Shown: positions 1-4,548 of the stretch, one piece after another
How positions within the stretch are numbered: the first letter of the stretch is position 1
Layout: each line of letters begins with the position of its first letter
DNA from: Bacteroidota bacterium
GTDB lineage: Bacteria > Bacteroidota > Ignavibacteria > UBA10030
Assembly: GCA_025455125.1 (NCBI GenBank)
Contig: JALONE010000040.1
Location: 1 to 7,219, forward strand
Length of the DNA: 7,219 nt
Reading direction: 5' to 3'
Position numbers and translations under genes: made by a program
The notes under the pieces: model-generated
What the model was told of the DNA's origin: nothing
Databases searched by the model: none
What the model saw: the letters and a program-made list of their open reading frames with translations, nothing else

Positions 1-651
1 GCCGATCTCCTTGAAGTGCTCTTCATGATATCCCGTGTCACCCGCAAGAAATACACGCACACTCTTGTGCTCGATCACATAGCCCGTATATCCCACTCTC
101 CCCATCCAGCCAATATCAAACCCGTAGCGGCCGGAGAAATGCTGCACCGGTACCGCCGTGATGCGAACGCCGTCCCATTCCTGCGTCTCCCACGTTTGCA
201 GCTCGATGGTCTCGCGAAATCCGAACTCCGGCGTGTACGGCGTTCCCCCCGGCGGAATGATCAGTCGTCCTTCCTTCGGCAGACGGTCGATGCTTCCATA
301 ATTGAAGTGGTCAAAATGGAGATGGGAGATGAGGGTGAAGTCGAGTCGCGTCAACACGCTCGGATCCAGCCCTGCTTCAATGGCGCGCTGGGCAAGCATC
401 CCGACCGTGTTCGAGAAGACGGGATCGACGATGAAGACCTTGTCGTGGATCTGAATCAGAACGGATGCATGTCCGATCCATGTCGCTGCAAGTCTCACGC
501 TGTCACGGACCAGCGCGGACGCCTTCTGCTCCACGGGCTTGATCGGTTCGACGATCTGACCGAGAGCGCGAGAGGTATATCGTCCGAGGACGAAGGAACA
601 ACCCGAACCGAGGAATGAGAGAAGAAGGAGTATGGGGAGCAAACGAAACAT
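1..651 (-). CDS. Exported metallo-beta-lactamase-fold hydrolase, NAPE-PLD/UlaG-like (3' end outside window)
   Basis: The minus strand reads open from an ATG at 651 to the window edge: 217 residues, with the C-terminus missing. The N-terminus is a hydrophobic signal (MFRLLPILLLLSFLGSGC); Cys18 lies in a loose lipobox (Gly at -3 instead of Leu), so a lipoprotein is plausible but not certain. The mature part has the metallo-beta-lactamase signature: the TWIGHASVLIQ strand (57-67), DP at 76-77, HLHFDH at 110-115 (metal ligands His110, His112, Asp114, His115), VQHFSGR with His171, and AGDTGYH with Asp205 as bridging ligand. The QHFSGR and AGDTGY spacing resembles bacterial NAPE-PLD-like and UlaG-like hydrolases, which cut phosphodiester or lactone bonds using two metal ions. 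The true substrate cannot be told. It lies 80 bp downstream of the barrel-like gene on the same strand, so co-transcription is possible. No Shine-Dalgarno is visible before 651. The family call is firm; the substrate is unknown. Confidence 0.88.
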   Translation of the reverse strand, partial: MFRLLPILLLLSFLGSGCSFVLGRYTSRALGQIVEPIKPVEQKASALVRDSVRLAATWIGHASVLIQIHDKVFIVDPVFSNTVGMLAQRAIEAGLDPSVLTRLDFTLISHLHFDHFNYGSIDRLPKEGRLIIPPGGTPYTPEFGFRETIELQTWETQEWDGVRITAVPVQHFSGRYGFDIGWMGRVGYTGYVIEHKSVRVFLAGDTGYHEEHFKEIG

Positions 652-700
652 GGGAAATAAGTATGTGATATGGTAGATGGCAAATGAATGAGCCTGGAGC

Positions 701-733
701 CAATCCACAATCCGCAATCCGCAATCCGCAATT
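701..733. repeat. Heptamer tandem repeat CAATCCG
   Basis: One CAATCCA unit (701-707) is followed by three exact CAATCCG units (708-728) and a partial CAATT. The array runs into the stop codon of the minus-strand barrel-like gene (TAA read from 734 to 732) and ends 50 bp before the start of the hydrolase gene. Read on the minus strand it is TTGCGGA repeated. It is short and non-coding, and its length could vary by strand slippage. Confidence 0.85.
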
Positions 734-1304
734 AAAAGAACCTCACCCCCACCTGATGTACCCACATTCCCGACTTCGGCGCGTGCTGAATATTGTACTC
801 GATGAACCCGAAGAGCGTCGAGAATCCGCCAACGGCAAAATCGTGCGGGGCTCCTGCGATCCATCGCCGCATCGCGCCGACATTGAGCGCGAGATATTCT
901 CCTCGCTCGATGAGCGGTACATGACCGAGCACTCCTCCGGAGAATCCCCAGTGTGATCCCCGAAACTCACTCGTGTACAGCTGCGCTCCGATGAGCACTT
1001 CAACCGATCCGGTGAACCGCGCGGGGGGCTCCGTGAACAGCATCTTCCATGGCGTTGCGCGCTTCGTGAGTCCGAAGGAATACAGAAGCGGCATCACCTC
1101 CCACTCAAGCGCATAATTCGTTCCTGCATCATGCGCCGTCCACGACATCCCCGGTATTGTCTGATACCAGATCCAGCCGGGCGTGGTCCAACCCAAGGGG
1201 GAGGCCTCCTGACTGAAAAGCGGAATGTCGAGTGCCGCCAGAAGAAGGAATGCCTTCCAGCATATGCCTGACCGCATCATACTGGAACTTAGAGTTTTAT
1301 TCAT
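732..1304 (-). CDS. Small predicted outer-membrane beta-barrel-like protein
   Basis: This 190-residue reading frame begins at the ATG at 1304. Residues about 9-31 form a signal peptide (basic start, then WKAFLLLAALDIPLFSQ), with cleavage likely near Gln32 or Ala34. The mature part is rich in Gly and aromatic residues in alternating strand-like stretches (ALEWEVMPLLYSFG, GSVEVLIGAQLY, GFIEYNIQH) and ends in GVRFF. A terminal Phe after alternating hydrophobics is the classic BAM-recognition ending of outer-membrane barrels. At about 155 mature residues it could make an 8-stranded barrel. I recognise no family. The start is uncertain: in-frame ATGs also occur at 1373, 1334, 1280 and 1277; 1280 or 1277 gives the most typical signal peptide, and none has a clear Shine-Dalgarno. 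It is the first gene of a possible minus-strand unit with the hydrolase and is divergent from the S46 peptidase. Confidence 0.7.
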   Translation of the reverse strand: MNKTLSSSMMRSGICWKAFLLLAALDIPLFSQEASPLGWTTPGWIWYQTIPGMSWTAHDAGTNYALEWEVMPLLYSFGLTKRATPWKMLFTEPPARFTGSVEVLIGAQLYTSEFRGSHWGFSGGVLGHVPLIERGEYLALNVGAMRRWIAGAPHDFAVGGFSTLFGFIEYNIQHAPKSGMWVHQVGVRFF

Positions 1305-1335
1305 GGAGGCACAAATCGGTTGCTTCGCCTCCATG
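1302..1335. promoter_or_regulatory. 9-bp inverted repeat in the divergent intergenic region (candidate operator or leader hairpin)
   Basis: CATGGAGGC (1302-1310) and GCCTCCATG (1327-1335) are perfect reverse complements separated by 16 bp. The left arm contains the chosen start codon of the minus-strand barrel gene (CAT at 1302-1304); the right arm contains another in-frame ATG of that gene (1332-1334). On the minus-strand transcript the 1304 start codon would sit at the 3' base of the stem. The right arm also falls in the spacer of the weak promoter candidate for the S46 gene. The symmetry is directly visible; a regulatory role is inference. Confidence 0.4.
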
Positions 1336-1350
1336 TTCTTTGTACCTTTT
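1320..1350 (+). promoter_or_regulatory. Weak promoter candidate for the S46 peptidase gene
   Basis: TTGCTT (1320-1325) and TACCTT (1343-1348) are spaced by 17 bp, as in sigma-70 promoters, though each hexamer matches its consensus at only three positions. The TACCTTTT stretch also resembles the TAnnTTTG -7 element described for Bacteroidota. Transcription starting near 1355 would give a leader of about 50 nt before the ATG at 1405. The match is weak and only suggestive. Confidence 0.22.
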
Positions 1351-1404
1351 ATGTTACCCCACCATATGCTCACCCATCATCCAACAATATTTTCGAGGCG
1401 TGTT

Positions 1405-3579
1405 ATGATCCGCTCTTTTAGAATGTTCGGCGGCGTCATGTTGATTCTGTCGGTCCTGTTGCTCGCTGGATGTTCTTCCCAGCCGCAGGCCGTGCGCATG
1501 GATGCCCCGAGTGCCGTGAAGCTGGATGGCGTTCAGGCCGGCCAGTTCGACACGGGCAAGATGTGGACGTTCGACTTTCCCCCCACCGAGTATTTCACAC
1601 AGACCTACTCGTTCAATCCGACCAAGGATTGGTTTGAGAAGGCCCGCCTTTCCTCGCTGCGTCTCCCCGGCTGCACCGCCGCATTCGTTTCCGAGGACGG
1701 TCTGGTCATGACGAATCACCATTGCGTCCGCGGCTCGCTCGATCGCATCAATAAAGAGGGAGAGAAGCTCGGCAAGGACGGCTTCTATGCCACAACGCTT
1801 CCGGACGAGCGGAAGGTCCCTGGTCTCTACATCGACCAGCTCCTCGTGATTCAGGATGTGACGGGAGATGTTCAGGCCGCATTCAACTCCGGCAAGACCG
1901 AAGCGGAGAAGATCGCCAATCGCGCCGCCAAGATCACCGAGATCCAGGCAGCGCATGTTGCGAAGTTCAAGGAGACCTCGAAGGATTCGATGGTATTCCA
2001 GGTCGTGACCTTCTACAACGGCGGACGCTATTCGCTCTATGGATACAAGCGTTACACGGACGTCCGCATGGTATACGCACCGGAAACCGACGTTGCGTTC
2101 TACGGCGGCGATCCGGATAACTTCACCTATCCGCGGTACGACTTCGACGTGTCGTTCTATCGCGTGTATGAGAACGATCAGCCGGTGAAGACCTCCAACT
2201 TCTATAAGTTCAGCAAGGCTGGTGCGAAGGAAGGCGAGGCCGTGTTCGTCATCGGGAACCCGGGAACGACCGATCGCCTCCTGACCGTCGCCCAGCTCGA
2301 GTTCAATCGCGATCTTTCCTGGCCGACGACCATTTCGATGCTGAAGAATATGATGGACGTGTACCAAAACCATGTCGAGAAGCATCCCGACCAACAGTTG
2401 AAGTACCAGAACACCATCTTCGGTATCTCGAATTCACTCAAAGCGTTTTCGGGCTTCCTCGGCGGTCTCGAGAATCCCGTCTACATGGCGAAGAAGCGAG
2501 ATTTCGAGAAGAAGTTCCGCGATGCTGTACTGAGCAAGCCCGATCTCAAAGCCAAGTACGGTGATGTCTGGAAGGAGATCGCAACGTATCAGGACGAGCT
2601 CAGCAAATTGTTCCCCAAGACGGCAGGCTACGGCGCCGCCATGCGACGGGGCGGCTCGACCTACCTCGGTGTAGCTTCCACGCTCGTTGACTATGCGAAG
2701 GCCGCCAAAGGCCCGGCAGACAAGCTCCCCCGCCAGTATCGTCCCGAGAACCTCGAGATGATGAAGGGGCGAATGTATCCCCCCGACCTCAACACCGAGA
2801 TCGAAGAGAAGATGATGGCAATGCAGCTGGAGATGAGCGCGAAGGCATTCGCCGGTTCGAACGCCGCAATGAACAAGCTCCTCGGCGGCAAGACGGTGGA
2901 TCAGACCGCGGCCTCGTTGGTGGCGACCTCCGTCGTTGCATCGAAAGAGAAGGCGCTTGAACTGTTCAACGCCGGACCGGATGCGATCCTCGCCTCGACC
3001 GATCCGCTCATCGCATACTATGCCAGCATCTTTGACGAAGCGCAGGTGTTACGCACAAAGGCGCAAGAGCTCAACGAGAAGCAGGCCGCAAAGGTCCAGC
3101 TCCTCGGTAACGCGATGTATGATGTGTACGGCACCAAGATCCCGCCCGATGCGACATTCACCCTCCGCATCGCTGACGGTGTCGTGAAGGGGTACGACTA
3201 CAACGGAACGATCGCGCCTCCATACACGACGTTCTACGGGATGTACGATCGCTACTATTCACACCGCAAGCCCGACTGGACCCTGCCGGAACGCTGGCTG
3301 AATCCCCCGCCAACGTTCGACATGAGCACACCGATGAACTTCGTTTCGACGAACGACATCATCGGCGGCAATTCGGGAAGCTCCGTCATCAACCGCGACC
3401 TCGAGGTCGTCGGATTGATCTTTGACGGCAACATCGAGAGCCTCCCAGGCCGAGTCATCTATGATGAGGTTATAAACCGCTCTGTGTCGGTCCACTCCTC
3501 CGGGATCCTCGAAGGCCTGGAAGACATCTACAAGGCCGAGCGCATCGTAAAGGAACTCCGCGCCGGAAAAATGGAATAA
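1405..3579 (+). CDS. Dipeptidyl-peptidase, serine peptidase family S46 (DPP7-type pocket), lipoprotein
   Basis: The protein has 724 residues, normal length for family S46, which removes dipeptides from the N-termini of oligopeptides in the periplasm or at the cell surface. The start at 1405 is chosen over an in-frame ATG at 1225 because it has GAGG at 1395-1398 and begins a clean lipoprotein signal (LILSVLLLAGC, Cys23, then Ser-Ser). The catalytic triad is readable: His106 in MTNHHC (102-107), Asp248 in YPRYDFDV (242-249), Ser657 in GGNSGSS (654-660). Cys90 and Cys107 flank the His strand and could form a disulfide. In FDGN (673-676) the specificity residue is Gly675: Gly is found in DPP7/DAP BII (hydrophobic P1), Arg in DPP11 (acidic P1). 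The N-terminus-binding DNW of characterised members is DNF here (238-240). Asn343 may match the conserved helical-domain Asn. The region from about 310 to 560 is the helical lid domain. A hairpin terminator follows 32 bp after the stop codon. Confidence 0.95.
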   Translation: MIRSFRMFGGVMLILSVLLLAGCSSQPQAVRMDAPSAVKLDGVQAGQFDTGKMWTFDFPPTEYFTQTYSFNPTKDWFEKARLSSLRLPGCTAAFVSEDGLVMTNHHCVRGSLDRINKEGEKLGKDGFYATTLPDERKVPGLYIDQLLVIQDVTGDVQAAFNSGKTEAEKIANRAAKITEIQAAHVAKFKETSKDSMVFQVVTFYNGGRYSLYGYKRYTDVRMVYAPETDVAFYGGDPDNFTYPRYDFDVSFYRVYENDQPVKTSNFYKFSKAGAKEGEAVFVIGNPGTTDRLLTVAQLEFNRDLSWPTTISMLKNMMDVYQNHVEKHPDQQLKYQNTIFGISNSLKAFSGFLGGLENPVYMAKKRDFEKKFRDAVLSKPDLKAKYGDVWKEIATYQDELSKLFPKTAGYGAAMRRGGSTYLGVASTLVDYAKAAKGPADKLPRQYRPENLEMMKGRMYPPDLNTEIEEKMMAMQLEMSAKAFAGSNAAMNKLLGGKTVDQTAASLVATSVVASKEKALELFNAGPDAILASTDPLIAYYASIFDEAQVLRTKAQELNEKQAAKVQLLGNAMYDVYGTKIPPDATFTLRIADGVVKGYDYNGTIAPPYTTFYGMYDRYYSHRKPDWTLPERWLNPPPTFDMSTPMNFVSTNDIIGGNSGSSVINRDLEVVGLIFDGNIESLPGRVIYDEVINRSVSVHSSGILEGLEDIYKAERIVKELRAGKME

Positions 3580-3611
3580 GTGCTTCATTGATCTTCACGT
3601 ATGCACCCACG

Positions 3612-3642
3612 CAGGGCGGCTTCGGCTGCCCTGTTGTGTCTT
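3612..3642 (+). terminator. Intrinsic terminator with UUCG tetraloop after the S46 gene
   Basis: CAGGGCGGC (3612-3620) pairs with GCTGCCCTG (3625-3633) over nine base pairs, including one G-T wobble, closing a C(TTCG)G tetraloop, one of the most stable RNA loops known. It is followed by TTGTGTCTT, a moderately U-rich tail. It lies 32 bp past the S46 stop codon and should insulate the peptidase gene from the signalling genes. Confidence 0.8.
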
Positions 3643-3654
3643 AGAGAAAAGACC

Positions 3655-3683
3655 ACCACGGATTACACAGATTTTCACAGATG
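3655..3683 (+). repeat. CACAGATT-type intergenic repeat, left copy
   Basis: The stretch reads ACCACGGATTACACAG then ATTTTCACAGATG. Its core CACAGATTTTCACAGATG (3666-3683) is matched in inverted orientation at 4059-4075. ACCACAGATTACACAGATT-like repeats are, from general knowledge, widespread in intergenic DNA of environmental bacteria. The two copies bracket the CTTCGACAAG array, giving the region an outer imperfect inverted repeat about 430 bp across. Confidence 0.6.
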
Positions 3684-3825
3684 TTTGGATATGTAACGTC
3701 AACTTAGTGCCGTTTCCTAAAAGTTGGCTTGTGTTTCTTGAGCGCGTCGAAGACCGACGATTGAATCCCGGTCACCCTTCGACACGCTCAGGGTGACATC
3801 CTTCGACAAGCTCAGGGTGACATCC

Positions 3826-3880
3826 TTCGACAAGCTCAGGATGACATGTTTCGAATCACAGTCATGGTGAGCTTGTCGAA
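3826..3880. repeat. 13-bp perfect inverted pair within the array (potential hairpin)
   Basis: TTCGACAAGCTCA (3826-3838) and TGAGCTTGTCGAA (3868-3880) are exact reverse complements with a 29-bp loop. The inverted copy is itself framed by CATGGT (3863-3868) and ACCATG (3880-3885), a 6-bp inverted pair, so two alternative hairpins are possible. This resembles the paired head-to-head units of REP-type elements. Confidence 0.7.
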
Positions 3881-3931
3881 CCATGGATGAGGATGACATC
3901 CTTCGACAGGCTCAGGATGATATCCTTCGAC

Positions 3932-3995
3932 CCCGCCTGCCGGATAGAACTTCAATCGCGGGGTAGGCCCCGTTCGCCTCACTCACGGGGCAGAC
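3932..3995. repeat. Insertion of about 64 bp splitting one repeat unit, with internal GC hairpin
   Basis: A repeat unit is begun by CCTTCGAC at 3924-3931 and completed by AGGCTCAGGATGAC at 3996-4009, as judged against the intact unit at 3900-3923. The DNA between is foreign to the array, and GAC occurs at both borders (3929-3931 and 3993-3995), as a short target duplication would leave. Inside it CGGGG (3959-3963) and CCCCG (3968-3972) form a 5-bp GC stem with a TAGG loop. Confidence 0.45.
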
Positions 3996-4058
3996 AGGCT
4001 CAGGATGACCGCCAAAGAACACAAGGGGACATAGTTGAACCGGCATTAGATCTATGTC

Positions 4059-4081
4059 CATCTGTGCAATCTGTGGTAATC
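4059..4081 (-). repeat. CACAGATT-type intergenic repeat, right inverted copy
   Basis: On the minus strand this reads GATTACCACAG then ATTGCACAGATG, matching the core of the left copy at 3666-3683 with a one-base gap and one or two changes. It lies 64 bp before the receiver gene and marks the right boundary of the repeat mosaic. Confidence 0.55.
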
Positions 4082-4098
4082 GCTGTCATCGACCCGGG

Positions 4099-4127
4099 TT
4101 GCATTCCGCACGGGGCGTTCGTATCTT
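4099..4127 (+). promoter_or_regulatory. Weak promoter candidate for the receiver-kinase unit
   Basis: TTGCAT (4099-4104) and TATCTT (4122-4127) are separated by 17 bp, a good sigma-70 layout. Against it, the predicted start near 4134 would fall inside the Shine-Dalgarno GGAGG (4133-4137), leaving almost no leader. The true promoter may lie elsewhere. Confidence 0.22.
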
Positions 4128-4132
4128 GGGGC

Positions 4133-4137
4133 GGAGG
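4133..4137 (+). promoter_or_regulatory. Shine-Dalgarno GGAGG of the receiver gene
   Basis: GGAGG lies 7 bp before the ATG at 4145. It fixes that start over the longer in-frame ATG at 3887, whose extra 86 codons would run through the repeat DNA and encode no recognisable sequence. Confidence 0.75.
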
Positions 4138-4144
4138 CAGAGCG

Positions 4145-4528
4145 ATGGCAACAGGAGAGAAAAAGAAACACATCCTCATCGTCGATGACGAAGAGATCTG
4201 GCTGTCGGTGATCTCGCAATATCTGAAAGCCCAAGGGTATGGCGTCGTCACGGCGAGCAGCGGCGCGGACGCCCTCTCCGCACTCAAGTCCTTCACGCCC
4301 GATCTCATCATGAGCGACGTCCGAATGCCGGACATGAATGGATTCGAGTTCGTCGATACGATCAAGAAGCGGTCGGCGACAAAGGCAACCCCCGTGATCT
4401 TCCTCTCGGCGATCGACGATTTCGATGCACGCCGGGTCGCACGCGACATCGGCGCCGCCGATTACCTCGTCAAGCCCCTTGATGCTGCGGATGTCGGCGC
4501 CATTCTCAAGAAATTTCTCGCACGCTGA
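4145..4528 (+). CDS. Single-domain response regulator (CheY-like receiver)
   Basis: The 127-residue protein is a complete receiver domain with nothing else attached. All key residues are present: Asp14-Asp15 (Mg2+ binding, in ILIVDDEE), Asp58 as phosphoacceptor (DLIMSDVRMPDMNG), Ser88 as the switch hydroxyl (VIFLSAI) and Lys110 before Pro111 (DYLVKP). Such proteins take a phosphoryl group from a histidine kinase and act by binding a partner protein or as an intermediate in a phosphorelay, since they have no DNA-binding part. The hybrid kinase gene begins 20 bp downstream on the same strand, so the two are very likely co-transcribed and functionally paired. The start is set by GGAGG at 4133-4137. 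The partner that reads the phosphorylated form cannot be identified here. Confidence 0.95.
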   Translation: MATGEKKKHILIVDDEEIWLSVISQYLKAQGYGVVTASSGADALSALKSFTPDLIMSDVRMPDMNGFEFVDTIKKRSATKATPVIFLSAIDDFDARRVARDIGAADYLVKPLDAADVGAILKKFLAR

Positions 4529-4548
4529 ACTGCCCTGCCTTCCGATCC

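Larger units (their letters stand above)
3737..4010. repeat. 24-bp tandem array of CTTCGACAAGCTCAGG units with inverted copies
   Basis: Three units of exactly 24 bp follow each other at 3776-3799, 3800-3823 and 3824-3847, each starting CCTTCGACA and ending TGACAT. A fourth unit is at 3900-3923. A fifth begins at 3924-3931 and resumes at 3996-4009. Inverted copies lie at 3737-3752 (14 of 16 matches to the complement of unit one) and 3868-3880. Unit differences such as CACG, CAAG and CAGG after TTCGA, or GGGTGA and GGATGA, show that the copies have diverged. This is a repeat type seen in many unrelated environmental genomes, often mis-translated as LSLSKD peptides. Confidence 0.85.
3580..4144. 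other. Gene-free, repeat-rich intergenic region
   Basis: No credible gene lies in these 565 bp. Reading left to right it holds the S46 terminator hairpin, a CACAGATT-type repeat (left copy), about 50 bp without recognisable features, an array of CTTCGACAAGCTCAGG-type units in both orientations, a unit split by about 64 bp, a CCAAAGAACACAAGGGG stretch (4013-4029) that looks like part of another intergenic repeat, the right copy of the CACAGATT repeat in inverted orientation, and finally the leader of the receiver gene. Open frames across the array only translate the repeat (ILSLSKD-like peptides) and are not genes. Confidence 0.8.

Noticed and set aside
16..618. Plus-strand open frame of 200 codons
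   Set aside because: It is antisense to the hydrolase gene, whose minus-strand frame shows all metallo-beta-lactamase motifs; the plus-strand product resembles nothing.
1225..1404. Upstream extension of the S46 peptidase to an earlier ATG
   Set aside because: The extra 60 residues would overlap the divergent barrel gene and bury the lipoprotein signal; the ATG at 1405 has a Shine-Dalgarno-like GAGG and begins the signal peptide.
1354..2394. Minus-strand open frame of 346 codons inside the S46 gene
   Set aside because: It is a codon-bias shadow: the plus strand there encodes the S46 His and Asp catalytic motifs, and the minus product shows no domain or signal.
3717..3899. Minus-strand 60-codon frame with LSLSKD repeats
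   Set aside because: It is a translation of the 24-bp DNA repeat array; since 24 is a multiple of 3 it stays open by chance. It is a known type of annotation artefact.
3776..3923. Possible CRISPR array from the regular 24-bp spacing
   Set aside because: Units are directly adjacent with no unique spacers, some are inverted, and no cas genes are nearby.
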